26,679 nucleotides of DNA from Caldilinea sp. (GCA_025055055.1 JANWYX010000341.1:1-26679), one strand, 5' to 3'; numbered from the stretch's first letter, positions 1 through 20,338 are shown. Notes: generated by a model not told the origin, from the letters alone. Program-made: numbers and translations.

Positions 1-1
1 C

Positions 2-1471
2 CTGCCCGCCCTGGCCGACGTGATGAAGCCGCAATATGGGCCGAATCCCAAACACGATGTGATCATGCTCGTCGGCATCGATCCCAGCGAGGAAATGCCG
101 GTGCTCGACCTGCATCTGAAGCGGGCGGTGCGACGCGGCAAGGCGACGCTCGTCATCGTGCATCCGCGCCGCATCGAGCTGACGCGCTACGATGGCCCCT
201 TCTTGCAGACAAACCCAGGGGCGGAGGTCGCCCTGCTGAATGGCCTGCTGCGCGCCCTCACCGAGGCGAAGGAAGACACCGGCTCCGACGCGCACAAACT
301 GGTCGCAAGCGTCAAGATGCAGGAAGTGGAAAAACTCAGCGGCGTGGCGGCGGAAGAAATCAACAGGGCTGCTGCAACATTAGCCGGTGCGCAAAATCCA
401 CTCCTTCTCTACGGGCCGATGGTTGCACGCGGAGAAGCGGGCGTGCAAGTGCGTCAAGCGTTGATCAACTTGGCGCTCTATTTGGGCAAGCCGGAAAATC
501 TGGCCTACGTCGGGCTGGAGGCGAACAGCCAGGGTTGCCGCGACGTTGGCCTCTTGCCTGACCGGCTTCCCGGTCACGTTGCCCTCGACGACCCAATGGG
601 GAACGAGTTACTGAGCAGGTTATGGGGCTGCACGCTGCCCACCCGCGCCGGCAAGACCTATCGGCAGATGCTCGACGCGGCGGGAGGCGACATCAAGGCG
701 CTCTACATCATGGGCGCTAACCCGGCCGGCGAACGTCCGGCTTGGGCAGATAACCTGGATAAGCTCGATTTTCTGGTCGTGCAGGAGCTCTTCCTGACCG
801 AAACGGCCGCCAAAGCCGACGTGGTGTTGCCGGCGGTCAGCTGGGCGGAGCAGGACGGCACCTTCACCAACCTGGAGCGCCGCGTGCAGCGCGCGCCCAA
901 GGCGTTAGGCAATCCACACAGCAAGGCTGCGCCGGATTGGATGATCCTCGATCACCTGGCCACCTATTTTGACGCGCAGTGGGGGCACGCCAACGCTCAG
1001 GCTGTGACGGCAGAGATCGCGCAGGCCGCGCCGATCTACAGAGGGTTGACCTGGGAGGCGCTCGGCGACCAGGGTCTGCAATGGAGTCCAACCGATCACA
1101 GTTCCGTGCGTTTGGCTATGAACTATGCGCCCGCCATCCAACCTGAACTGCCTGAACTCAAAGGCGGTTTGAGACTGGTCACCGGAACGGTGCTATACGA
1201 CGGCGGTGACCTCTTCCGCTTGACCAAACAAATGAAGAACATGGCCTTCGGCGCCGAGATGCGGCTGAATCCGGCGGACGGCGAGAAGTTCGGCGTAGCG
1301 GAGGGCGAGAGCGTGACCGTGCGCAACGAACATGGCGCGCTTGAACTGACGGTCAAATTCGACGCCTCCCTCAAGGCGGGAGTTGTATGGATTCCGGAGA
1401 GCTTGCCCGGGGCGCCGGTTGGGGCTTTGTTGAACGGCAGCGCAATTGTCAACGTGCTCATCGAACAATAG
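2..1471 (+). CDS. nuoG: NADH-quinone oxidoreductase subunit G, C-terminal part (5' end outside window)
   Basis: This is the large peripheral-arm subunit of complex I, which holds iron-sulfur clusters in its N-terminal part. The frame is open to the window edge, so the visible ~489 codons are only the molybdopterin-oxidoreductase-like C-terminal portion; the N-terminal cluster-binding cysteines lie upstream. Family-typical stretches include YIMGANPAGERP and VVLPAVSWAEQDGTFTNLERRVQ, in which a dead-enzyme molybdopterin oxidoreductase fold is recognisable. The C-terminal ~100 residues (FGVAEGESVTVRNEHG) resemble the molybdopterin dinucleotide-binding beta-barrel domain. It is followed on the same strand by nuoH-N, which supports the nuo assignment over formate dehydrogenase or nitrate reductase. 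The GTG at 20 could pass for a start but is internal: it has no ribosome site and the family needs several hundred more residues. The 159-bp spacer to nuoH holds a dyad and a pyrimidine-rich tract. Confidence 0.9.
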   Translation: MPALADVMKPQYGPNPKHDVIMLVGIDPSEEMPVLDLHLKRAVRRGKATLVIVHPRRIELTRYDGPFLQTNPGAEVALLNGLLRALTEAKEDTGSDAHKLVASVKMQEVEKLSGVAAEEINRAAATLAGAQNPLLLYGPMVARGEAGVQVRQALINLALYLGKPENLAYVGLEANSQGCRDVGLLPDRLPGHVALDDPMGNELLSRLWGCTLPTRAGKTYRQMLDAAGGDIKALYIMGANPAGERPAWADNLDKLDFLVVQELFLTETAAKADVVLPAVSWAEQDGTFTNLERRVQRAPKALGNPHSKAAPDWMILDHLATYFDAQWGHANAQAVTAEIAQAAPIYRGLTWEALGDQGLQWSPTDHSSVRLAMNYAPAIQPELPELKGGLRLVTGTVLYDGGDLFRLTKQMKNMAFGAEMRLNPADGEKFGVAEGESVTVRNEHGALELTVKFDASLKAGVVWIPESLPGAPVGALLNGSAIVNVLIEQ

Positions 1472-1529
1472 AAATTTGAGAACAGGGGAAAGGTTGGCCG
1501 GAGATTGAGGAAAGCGGGTGATTCAGGTC

Positions 1530-1560
1530 TTGTGCATCCAATCGCTTTTGAAGTGCACAA
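1530..1560. repeat. TTGTGCA-N17-TGCACAA inverted repeat in the nuoG/nuoH spacer
   Basis: A perfect 7-bp inverted repeat has arms at 1530-1536 and 1554-1560. The same heptamer pair, extended to 8 bp and with a 9-nt spacer, occurs before fmdB at 25610-25634. It could be an mRNA hairpin or a DNA-binding site; the sequence alone does not decide. Confidence 0.45.
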
Positions 1561-1562
1561 AG

Positions 1563-1617
1563 TCCCCTCACCCTCTCCATCTCCCCATCCCTCTTGATCT
1601 CTAATTTCTCCCAAAAC
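1563..1617. repeat. Pyrimidine-rich CTCC tract in the nuoG/nuoH spacer
   Basis: This tract is almost entirely C and T, with recurring CCCTC, CATCTCC and CTCTAATTTCTCC segments. A similar CTCCAACCTCCAATCTCC stretch ends nuoJ at about 3709-3730, so it may belong to a dispersed simple repeat. It precedes the nuoH ribosome site (AGGTG, about 7 nt before ATG 1631). Confidence 0.4.
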
Positions 1618-1630
1618 TTCAGGTGCACTT

Positions 1631-2620
<990 letters not shown>

Positions 2621-2633
2621 GGAAGGAAACGGC

Positions 2634-3104
<471 letters not shown>

Positions 3105-3118
3105 AAAAATTCGGAGGG

Positions 3119-3183
3119 ATGCAGATCATCCTGCGGATACGGCGCATTTTCACCGATTTGATCCGCAATCATCCGCGTTTTAT
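3119..3183. repeat. GCGGAT-type palindromic interspersed repeat, copy A
   Basis: This copy fills most of the nuoI/nuoJ spacer. It shares ATTTTCACCGAT and TTGATCCGC with copy B at 5975-6057. Its left arm (GCAGATCATCCTGCGGAT) is imperfectly complementary to the right arm (ATCCGCAATCATCCGCGTTT). It can fold as a hairpin in the nuo mRNA and looks like an intergenic palindromic repeat of REP/MITE style. No coding sequence is visible in it. Confidence 0.6.
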
Positions 3184-3202
3184 TTCATGAAGTGAGTGGC
3201 TT

Positions 3203-3736
3203 ATGGATTTTGCAATGATCTTCTTCATCCTCGTTGCTGCGCTGAGCGTCGGCGCTGCAGTGGGCGTTGTCACCAGCAAAATTGCGGTGCACAGCGCGCT
3301 CTTCTTGCTCGTGCACTTCGCCACGCTGGCGATTCTTTACATCACGCTGAACGCCCAGTTCTTGGCCGCAGCGCAGGTGATCATCTACGCCGGCGGAATC
3401 GTGATCCTGATTTTGTTCGTGATCATGTTGATCGGCTCAGGACCTATGGAGACGCGCGCCGCCTATCGCTCATGGGTTCCCTACGCCGGCCTGGCGCTGG
3501 GTGTGTTGATGTTGGCAGGCATCTCCTTGACCCTGCTGCAGACACCGGCGGCCCCGATCGACCCGGAGGCCAATCAAGGCGGCGTGCCGATTGTGGTCGG
3601 TCTGACGCTTTACTCCCAGAACATTTTGCTCGTGCAGCTGGCGGCCATCCTGCTGTTGGTGGCGCTGATCGGCGCGCTGCTGCTGGCAAGACGACCCAGA
3701 CCTGAAGAATCTCCAACCTCCAATCTCCAGTCTTGA
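3203..3736 (+). CDS. nuoJ: NADH-quinone oxidoreductase subunit J
   Basis: This small inner-membrane subunit (ND6 family) belongs to the chain of polar residues linking quinone chemistry to the proton channels. It has 177 residues and about five membrane helices. The conserved third-helix stretch AAAQVIIYAGGIVILILFVI is clear. The last ~14 residues (RPRPEESPTSNLQS) are polar, non-conserved and encoded by a CTCC-rich repeat-like tract, so the C-terminus may have been extended by repeat sequence. The ribosome site before ATG 3203 is weak (AAGTGAG). The gene follows repeat copy A, so the spacer may tune its translation relative to nuoI. Confidence 0.95.
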   Translation: MDFAMIFFILVAALSVGAAVGVVTSKIAVHSALFLLVHFATLAILYITLNAQFLAAAQVIIYAGGIVILILFVIMLIGSGPMETRAAYRSWVPYAGLALGVLMLAGISLTLLQTPAAPIDPEANQGGVPIVVGLTLYSQNILLVQLAAILLLVALIGALLLARRPRPEESPTSNLQS

Positions 3737-3770
3737 GAGTGGAGACCCAAAATTTCCGGAGGAAGAACGC

Positions 3771-4073
3771 GTGGTTCCGATCAACTACTATCTCATCTTA
3801 AGCGCCATCATCTTCACCATCGGTGCAGTGGGGGTGCTGAGCCGACGCAACGCGCTGATCATCATCATGTGTGTGGAAATGATGCTCAACAGCGTCAACC
3901 TCACGCTCATTGCTTTTGCAGGACAATGGAACAATCTCGCCGGTCAAATCTTCGTCTTTATGGTGATGGCCGTGGCCGCCGCCGAAGTCGCCGTCGGGCT
4001 GGCGATCTTAATCGCTCACTTCCACCTCTCTAAATCGACCAACATCGACGACGTGAATCTGATGAAATGGTGA
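3771..4073 (+). CDS. nuoK: NADH-quinone oxidoreductase subunit K
   Basis: This 100-residue, three-helix inner-membrane subunit (ND4L family) belongs to the proton-translocating path. Both functionally essential glutamates are present at the canonical positions: Glu36 (CVEMMLNSVNL) and Glu72 (AAAEVAVGLAI). The start is GTG at 3771, supported by a strong GGAGGA site about 7 nt upstream; no in-frame ATG would give the family N-terminus. The stop is six bases before the nuoL start, so translation of the pair is probably coupled. Confidence 0.97.
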   Translation: MVPINYYLILSAIIFTIGAVGVLSRRNALIIIMCVEMMLNSVNLTLIAFAGQWNNLAGQIFVFMVMAVAAAEVAVGLAILIAHFHLSKSTNIDDVNLMKW

Positions 4074-4079
4074 ACAGCT

Positions 4080-5969
<1,890 letters not shown>

Positions 5970-5974
5970 AGTGA

Positions 5975-6057
5975 AACGCAGATGACGTGAATTGGGCGGA
6001 TTTTCACCGATCAAAAGCAAATCCGTTTTGATCCGCTCGACCCGCGTCATCTGTGTT
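5975..6057. repeat. GCGGAT-type palindromic interspersed repeat, copy B
   Basis: This is a long imperfect palindrome in the nuoL/nuoM spacer. The outer arms (AACGCAGATGACG and CGTCATCTGTGTT) pair well. Inside, GATCAAAA (6009-6016) pairs perfectly with TTTTGATC (6026-6033) across a 9-nt loop. It shares ATTTTCACCGAT and TTTGATCCGC with copy A. It is probably a folded element of the nuo transcript; it has no U-run and so is unlikely to be a full terminator. Confidence 0.7.
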
Positions 6058-6113
6058 CTATAAAATTCAAAAGATGGTTGAATCTGCGGTCATCAATATA
6101 AGGGACTAACCCT

Positions 6114-9130
<3,017 letters not shown>

Positions 9131-9149
9131 TTTTAAGCAACTTCATAAA

Positions 9150-9184
9150 AGAGGGGCGAGCGCCAAATGCTCGCTCCTCTTTTT
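9150..9184 (+). terminator. Intrinsic terminator of the nuo operon
   Basis: A 12-bp stem (AGAGGGGCGAGC at 9150-9161 and GCTCGCTCCTCT at 9169-9180, one G-U pair) closes a 7-nt loop and runs into TTTTATTTT. The position 20 bp after nuoN shows that the operon ends here. Confidence 0.9.
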
Positions 9185-9200
9185 ATTTTCCGGCATTTAC

Positions 9201-9259
9201 ATCTTTGCGTGAACAATCTTGGCGTGAACAATCTTGGCGTGAACAAATATCGCAAAGAT
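9201..9259. repeat. Three 15-bp tandem repeats flanked by a 9-bp inverted repeat
   Basis: Units ATCTTTGCGTGAACA (9201-9215), ATCTTGGCGTGAACA (9216-9230) and the same again (9231-9245) are adjacent and nearly identical. ATCTTTGCG at 9201-9209 is exactly complementary to CGCAAAGAT at 9251-9259, so the tandem array could form a loop on a 9-bp stem. It lies between the nuo terminator and the LysM-hydrolase gene, where promoter elements would be expected. Confidence 0.7.
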
Positions 9260-9387
9260 TGCGTTTCCCTTACAGACCACCGAGCATGATGTCAGGCATT
9301 GTGATGAAAATGAATGGCGTCGAAGCATTTGTCGAGATTTTTGACCTTCCGGAGAGCATAATGAAGTGTCGACCAAGAGGAGCGACT

Positions 9388-10716
<1,329 letters not shown>

Positions 10717-10733
10717 GCTAAGGCTGAATTTCC

Positions 10734-10761
10734 AGGGCGGCCGGTCGCCGCCCTTTCTTTT
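10734..10761 (+). terminator. Intrinsic terminator after the LysM-hydrolase gene
   Basis: An 8-bp GC stem (AGGGCGGC at 10734-10741 and GCCGCCCT at 10747-10754) with a 5-nt loop is followed by TTCTTTT. It lies 17 bp after the stop, between convergent genes. On the other strand there is no T-run, so it serves the plus-strand gene. Confidence 0.8.
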
Positions 10762-10827
10762 CGTCGGGCGCCATCAGCGCGCCAGCAGGACGGACCATGC
10801 CCCCGAACTCGGCAATGCCGCCCTCTC

Positions 10828-11274
10828 TTATTCAAAAATCCAGGCGTCCACGGAGCGCTGCCATTCGATGAGCTCATCGCCGAACCACAGCGCTATTTCT
10901 GCTGCAGCGGTTTCCGGCGCATCGCTGGCGTGCACGAGATTGCGTCCGATCTCCAGCGCAAAATCCGCCCGAATGCTGCCCGGCGCCGCCTCAAAAGGCT
11001 TGGTGGCGCCGACCGTCTGCCGAACGGCGGTGACGGCGTTTGCGCCTTCAACAACCATTGCCACGACCGGCGCGCTGGTGATGTAACGAATCAATCCATC
11101 GAAGAAGGGTTTGCCCTCATGCACGGCGTAATGACGCCTCGCCAGGCTTTCATCGACCTGCACCATTTTCATCGCGATAAGCTTCAGTCCACGACGCTCT
11201 AATCGTCCGATAATTTCTCCGATCAAGCCGCGCTGCACGCCGTCTGGCTTGACCATCACAAATGTACGCTCCAC
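10828..11274 (-). CDS. ndk: Nucleoside diphosphate kinase
   Basis: This cytoplasmic enzyme transfers the gamma-phosphate of ATP to other nucleoside diphosphates through a phosphohistidine. Its 148 residues match the ~140-150 usual length. The active site is visible as RNLVHASD, with catalytic His115; the N-terminus ERTFVMVKPDGVQRGLIG is the standard opening. The start is GTG at 11274, preceded by AAGGAG with a 9-nt gap; an upstream in-frame TTG would add ten residues and lacks such a site. The C-terminus carries a slightly long tail (ELIEWQRSVDAWIFE). It lies 88 bp downstream of the TPR gene on the same strand and may be the end of a long transcript. Confidence 0.96.
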   Translation of the reverse strand: MERTFVMVKPDGVQRGLIGEIIGRLERRGLKLIAMKMVQVDESLARRHYAVHEGKPFFDGLIRYITSAPVVAMVVEGANAVTAVRQTVGATKPFEAAPGSIRADFALEIGRNLVHASDAPETAAAEIALWFGDELIEWQRSVDAWIFE

Positions 11275-11362
11275 GCTTACAAACTCCTTCAATGACTCTT
11301 TCAATTTGTGTTTTGTTTAGTTTGTATGGACGAGTAAAACAACCGAGAAGTGTACTGCAAAG

Positions 11363-12199
11363 TTAAGAAAAGGACGAATCTACAGAGGTTCCGCTTTCAA
11401 CCAAGAGCGCAGCTTCCTGCAAAGTGATGCGCAAAAGCGTCTGAGGACGCTCCCAAGGGATGCGCAGCCATTTCTGGACAAACTCACCGTCCGGGTCCAT
11501 GCTCTGGATCGGATTGCGCGCCAGCGCCCGGTCATCGACGTCTCCGATCGCAGCCAGCACCACCCAAGCCATTAAGGTGTATCGGCTCTGTTGCGTCAGG
11601 CGTCGGGCAAGTTGGTACGCCTCTTTGCGATTTCCTTGTTGCCAGGCGGCGACCATCCAGTTAACCTGAAAGTCCAGGCGCTTCGGCTCTGCTTTGACCA
11701 GTTTGCGATAGACCCCGGCGGCGTGACTCCAGCGACCGCAACGTAGATAGAGGCTGGCCAGCGCCGCGTCGTCCAGCCGCAACTGCTCGCCTGCGTTCGG
11801 GCCGGTGCGCGCCAGGCCGCTGCGGATATCCGGATCGTAGGGATGACATTGGAAGGCCCGACGCCAGATCGAGCGAGCAGGAATCAACAACCCCTTTTGC
11901 TCCACAGCAAAGGCCAGAGAGCGCCAGGCGACGGCGTTTCCCGGGTCGGCCTGAAGCAACCGCCGCGCCCAATCTTCGCCTTCTTGCCAGCGATCAAGCA
12001 TCCAGGCCGCCTGAATCAACCGTTCATAGGTGACGAGATGGCGAGGGTAGCGCAGCAAAATTACGCGCGCCAGTGCAACGGCAGCCTCCGGCTCGCCGGT
12101 CGTCAGGCGCATCTGCATTGCTTTGCTCAGCATCGCCAGATCAACAACCGTTTCGCCGGCTTCACGGCGCCCAAGCGCTCCTTCAGACGCCGAAATCAT
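11363..12199 (-). CDS. Tetratricopeptide-repeat (TPR) protein
   Basis: This 278-residue soluble protein has no signal peptide or membrane segment. It consists mostly of helix-turn-helix repeats, roughly at residues 28-60, 62-95, 97-125, 130-165 and 166-195, with TPR spacing of small and aromatic residues (for example WQEGEDWARRLLQADPGNAV and WSHAAGVYRKLVKAEPKRLD). TPR proteins are generally protein-interaction scaffolds; the partner is unknown. Its start ATG 12199 lies inside the end of the deacetylase gene (17-bp overlap), so the two are probably co-translated and a physical or functional link is plausible. The last ~60 residues are not repeat-like and are not recognised. Confidence 0.75.
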   Translation of the reverse strand: MISASEGALGRREAGETVVDLAMLSKAMQMRLTTGEPEAAVALARVILLRYPRHLVTYERLIQAAWMLDRWQEGEDWARRLLQADPGNAVAWRSLAFAVEQKGLLIPARSIWRRAFQCHPYDPDIRSGLARTGPNAGEQLRLDDAALASLYLRCGRWSHAAGVYRKLVKAEPKRLDFQVNWMVAAWQQGNRKEAYQLARRLTQQSRYTLMAWVVLAAIGDVDDRALARNPIQSMDPDGEFVQKWLRIPWERPQTLLRITLQEAALLVESGTSVDSSFS

Positions 12200-13277
12200 C
12201 GCCCCATTCTATCCAGCGAGATGAGAACGAATAAAAAGCGCCGTCTCGGATGTTGTGAAGCGCCCGCAACTGTCCGACGAGTTGGTGAATCGGTCGCTCT
12301 CCGCCGGGCGCAGGACCGAAGGGATCGCTCACCGCAGACGGCTCGCCGCGCAAGATGCGAAAGGTGGTGAGAACAGAATGTGCCAATACCTGTAGGTGAT
12401 AACCGCCTTCCAGCACGCAAACGAGCCGTCCATCACACAGCTCGTCCGCCAGCGCCATCACTTCATCGACGAGCGCCGCATACCCCGTGATGCTCAGCCC
12501 CATGCTGGCGAGCGGATCCAACCAATGGGCGTCGAAGCCGGCCGAGAGGATGATCAGTTGTGGGTGAAAGCGTCGCGCCACAGGAGCGAGGACGCGCTGA
12601 AAGATGTCTAGATAGCCCTTGTCGCCCACATGAGGAGGCAGAGGTGCGTTCACCGTCGCGCCATACGCCTTGTCGACGCCGATTTCGGTGGCGCTTCCTG
12701 TGCCGGGGTAATATGGGTATTGATGTGTGCTGAAAAAAAGTACGCTTGGATCTCTAAAGAAGATGTCTTGCGTACCGTTGCCGTGATGAACGTCGAAATC
12801 AACGATCAGAACGCGTTCGATGCCATGATGGCGCTGTGCCCAGCGCGCGGCGATGGCAGCATTGGCAAAAAGACAAAAGCCCATGCCCTGGTGCGACAAC
12901 GCATGATGCCCGGGGGGACGAACCAACGCAAAGCCGTTGTCCGCCTGGCGCCACAAGACGGCGTCGACCAGGTTGAGTACGCCACCGGCTGCTCGCAGCG
13001 CCGCCTCATAGCTATCGGAATTGACGTACGTGTCGGGATCCAGATAACCACCGCCGTTGCGGGTGATCATCTGCAGACGTTCGACATATTGAGGCGTGTG
13101 AACGGCAAGGATTGCTTCCAAGGGCGCCGGCGTGCTGGGAACCGTCACCAGCCTGTCGAGCAGACCTTCTTCCGTCAGCAGCTCCATCGTCGTTTTAAGG
13201 CGACGAAAATTTTCCGGGTGACCCTCCAGTGTATGGCGCAGATTAAATGCATCGTAGACGATCGCTGTTCGCTTCAT
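12183..13277 (-). CDS. Histone-deacetylase-family zinc hydrolase (AcuC/acetylpolyamine amidohydrolase-like)
   Basis: This cytoplasmic zinc-dependent deacetylase has 364 residues. Bacterial relatives remove acetyl groups from acetyl-CoA synthetase, acetylpolyamines or other amines; the true substrate is not visible. Key residues are present: His124-His125 in PPGHHALS (general acid-base), Asp162 and His164 in DFDVHHGNGT, and Asp249 in SAGFDAHWLDP (zinc ligands), plus the family end motif LEGGYHL. The start is ATG 13277 (MKRTAIVYDAF), giving the family N-terminus. The frame stays open upstream to 13472 with an Arg/Lys-rich, non-conserved stretch that I regard as non-coding. A weak GTGAGG ribosome site lies 9 nt before the ATG. 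It overlaps the TPR gene by 17 bp. Confidence 0.92.
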   Translation of the reverse strand: MKRTAIVYDAFNLRHTLEGHPENFRRLKTTMELLTEEGLLDRLVTVPSTPAPLEAILAVHTPQYVERLQMITRNGGGYLDPDTYVNSDSYEAALRAAGGVLNLVDAVLWRQADNGFALVRPPGHHALSHQGMGFCLFANAAIAARWAQRHHGIERVLIVDFDVHHGNGTQDIFFRDPSVLFFSTHQYPYYPGTGSATEIGVDKAYGATVNAPLPPHVGDKGYLDIFQRVLAPVARRFHPQLIILSAGFDAHWLDPLASMGLSITGYAALVDEVMALADELCDGRLVCVLEGGYHLQVLAHSVLTTFRILRGEPSAVSDPFGPAPGGERPIHQLVGQLRALHNIRDGAFYSFSSRWIEWGDDFGV

Positions 13278-13404
13278 GATGGGGAGCCTCACCGCCGCCT
13301 TTGGCGTTTTGAACCGGCCTTTCCTTTTTCGCCGAAGCAGCCGCCCTTCTTCCAACGGTACGGAGGAGCGGGGCAAAAGATACAGCCGTCGCCGAGTGAC
13401 AAAG

Positions 13405-15134
13405 TCAGATTTCCTGCTGAAAGCTCGGCTTGAAACGCATTGTTTGCCCGGAATGTTCTGCTTCGCCTCCAATCATCTCAAAAACCGGGTCGAAGTCAAA
13501 TTCATCGACGTGTAGGAGGCGAATTTGCCTGTGCACTTGCACCGGCAACGAGCTCTGCACGGGATGCGTGGCATGAAGCACAGCACCATCCCAAAGCAAG
13601 CTCAAGCGCCGGTCTTCCGTCAGGGAGACGCCGAGCAACGCCCACCAGGGCCAGCGCTGCAACCAGCTCGGCGCGACCACGATGGCGTCGCGCCGAGCGG
13701 CGAGCCCCGCTCCCTCCCAGATCGCAGCGGCAGCGAGCTGCATCCCTTGCCAGGGGTCGGCGAAATGGTTGGGCCGATCGGTGCACCGGCGCCAGCCGGC
13801 TGCGCTGCGCCAATGTTCCGGGTCGATGCGCGGCGTCGCCTCCGGAGCTGCGTTCTCCGTCCGTTGGAGCAGAAAATGTAGCTCGCTTTCCCAACGCGCA
13901 GCGTTCACGTCATCACCCGCCTGCGCCGCCAACTCCACAGCGTCCGCCAGCAGTTGCGCCAGCGTCGTCATCTGTGCGGCGTCCTCGATCAGGTCGGGAT
14001 GCTGTGTGCGCAGCAGGATGAGTGCATCGGTGCAAAGCTGAATCGCCGCTTTGTGCTCTTGCAACAATTGCGACGTCAATCGGTGACGCCGGTGGTGCGC
14101 AGCCAAGGCGCGCAGATACGCTCCGTTGGCGCTCAGGAGCGCTTCGGAAGAAACGTTTGCAGGCTCGCCGGGAAAAGCAGGCAGAAGTGCGGGCAGGCGT
14201 CCCTCCGTCGCCTCCGCCACGCGACGCAGATGCGCCAGCAAATTGCGGCTCTGCACGGGATCGAGCGCATCCCAGACGTCGACGAGGGGCGGAACATGAA
14301 CTGTGCAACGGTCTGAAGGCGCCATGCCGGTGCGATGGCGCTGAAGATGGCGCACTGCCTCCAGCCGCGCCTGCTCCACCGCCTGATTGAAAGCCGGATC
14401 AGGCGTCCACAGTCGCCCCATCTGCAGACGACGCGTCCAGTTGCGCGTGCTGACGTCGAAGATTTCTTCGACCTCGCGCAGCGTCAGAAAACTGCTCCAC
14501 GCCAACTGCTCGCCGACGTCACTGACGGTGAAAACAAAAGGCACTTCGACGATGCCGTTGACCAGCACGTGATAAATGAGACGAGCGCGCGCCGGATCGC
14601 CAAGATCGACGGAGTCGGGGCGTCCGTGCGGGTTACCGAAGACGCGCGTGCTTTCGGCGTTGCTCTGACGGTAGAGCCCCTGCGCCGGCCCTGGGTTGTG
14701 CTGCGCCACCAGCAAGCCATCCACAATACGTTGCGTCAGCGGCTCGCCCCAGTCGATTTCGATTTCCAGGCGCAGCAGCCGATCGCCTTCCGCCTGGCAT
14801 TCAAGCAGCCAAAAGAGCGAACGGTCGTCGTTAGTCTGATAGGGGATGCACAAACGCTTGGTAACGATGACGCCTTCCGAGCCGGCGATCGTCTCCTGGT
14901 GACCGGGGAAAAAGCGCGTCACCAGCGGCACCAACTCGCCCTCCTGCCAGTCGAGCACGCGCATGACAATGGAGCGAGCGTAGCGGCGATTCGCCCAGGG
15001 CCAGTAGATCTCTTGCGGGTTGCAGTCGGCGTCCAACCAACAGATCAGCTCGTGGTTGGCAAGCCTGTTGATAGGGCCGCCGGCGAGGTCGAGATAATCG
15101 ATGCTTTGCGGCTGGTCGAGGATAGGAGAGATGC

Positions 15135-15138
<4 letters not shown>
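13405..15138 (-). CDS. Uncharacterised 577-aa protein, glucoamylase-like N-terminus, coupled to the ABC transporter
   Basis: I do not recognise this protein with confidence. It is soluble, with no signal peptide and no membrane segment. The first ~230 residues look beta-rich; LANHELICWLDADCNPQEIYWPW resembles the opening of the N-terminal beta-sandwich of GH15-like glycosidases. Residues ~240-440 (from RLWTPDPAFNQAVEQARLEA on) are predicted helical, and the last ~130 are rich in Trp, with alternating strands. No complete glycosidase catalytic pair is evident to me, so activity cannot be claimed. Its ATG 15136-15138 overlaps the stop of the ABC ATPase (ATGA), a strong sign of translational coupling to the transporter. 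It might process or sense the imported substrate, but this is inference. A gap of 127 bp follows before the deacetylase gene. Confidence 0.6.
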
Positions 15139-16673
<1,535 letters not shown>

Positions 16674-16717
16674 GTCGTTGCTCCTGCATCGAAAAATCTG
16701 TGGACCGATTCACTTGC

Positions 16718-17764
<1,047 letters not shown>

Positions 17765-17771
17765 GAACCTG

Positions 17772-18893
<1,122 letters not shown>

Positions 18894-18928
18894 AGCCGCT
18901 CCAAAACGAATTGCGTAACGCCACAGGT

Positions 18929-18966
18929 AAAAACGAGAGGCAAGGAATGGCCTTGCCTCTCGCTTC
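18929..18966 (-). terminator. Stem-loop between lipoprotein and permease genes, attenuator-type terminator
   Basis: A perfect 12-bp stem (CGAGAGGCAAGG at 18934-18945 and its complement at 18951-18962) has a 5-nt loop and, reading on the minus strand, is followed by TTTTT; flanking A and T residues can lengthen the stem. Placed between the binding-protein gene and the permease genes, it would let most transcripts stop after the lipoprotein, giving more binding protein than membrane complex. Confidence 0.85.
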
Positions 18967-18977
18967 TTTTCATGCAA

Positions 18978-19005
18978 CTGCTCGGACTACTCTGCTCAGA
19001 CTACT
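18978..19005. repeat. 14-bp tandem duplication
   Basis: CTGCTCGGACTACT (18978-18991) is followed directly by CTGCTCAGACTACT (18992-19005), with one mismatch. It lies between the BMP lipoprotein gene and the downstream stem-loop. No function is visible. Confidence 0.6.
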
Positions 19006-19087
19006 CCATCGGACACGCCCCGTTGCTTGAGCGGAGCGGGTTTTCGGCCTGTAGCACGAGCAGGCGAACCAGTTGCATCGATTTCAC

Positions 19088-20167
<1,080 letters not shown>

Positions 20168-20190
20168 GATCGTATTTCCTCCCAACAGAT

Positions 20191-20204
20191 TCAAACAGGT
20201 TTGA
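20191..20204. promoter_or_regulatory. TCAAAC-AG-GTTTGA dyad upstream of the lipoprotein gene
   Basis: A perfect 6-bp inverted repeat with a 2-bp centre sits 24 bp upstream of the lipoprotein ATG. The centre is too short for an RNA hairpin, so a DNA operator for a dimeric regulator is the more natural reading. An overlapping, weaker GTTTG/CAAAC pair extends to 20217. Confidence 0.4.
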
Positions 20205-20309
20205 TAGTGGAACAAACGATATCGATCTGCACCCATCTGTATGAGTGGTTGATGCGTGGAAGCTCAGAAATTTGCATCCTTTGGACGCGTCTCTGCCGTT
20301 GGAGCATAG

Positions 20310-20338
20310 ATGACGCAAAACTGCGTTCCTGTTATTAT
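20310..20338 (+). promoter_or_regulatory. Putative promoter of hyuA
   Basis: ATGACG (20310-20315) and TATTAT (20333-20338) are separated by exactly 17 bp, resembling sigma-70-type boxes (4/6 and 5/6 matches). The hyuA ATG lies about 53 bp after the -10 box. Confidence 0.45.

Noticed and set aside
20..22. GTG start for a complete short NuoG-like protein
   Set aside because: The frame is open to the window edge and the family has a long N-terminal part; the gene is simply cut by the window.
9201..9259. CRISPR array
   Set aside because: The 15-bp units are directly adjacent without spacers and no cas genes are present; it is a short tandem repeat.
12630..13433. 267-aa plus-strand open frame opposite the deacetylase
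   Set aside because: Antisense shadow of a gene with intact catalytic motifs.
13278..13472. N-terminal extension of the deacetylase
   Set aside because: The added residues are Arg/Lys-rich and unlike the family; ATG 13277 begins the conserved MKRTAIVYD region.
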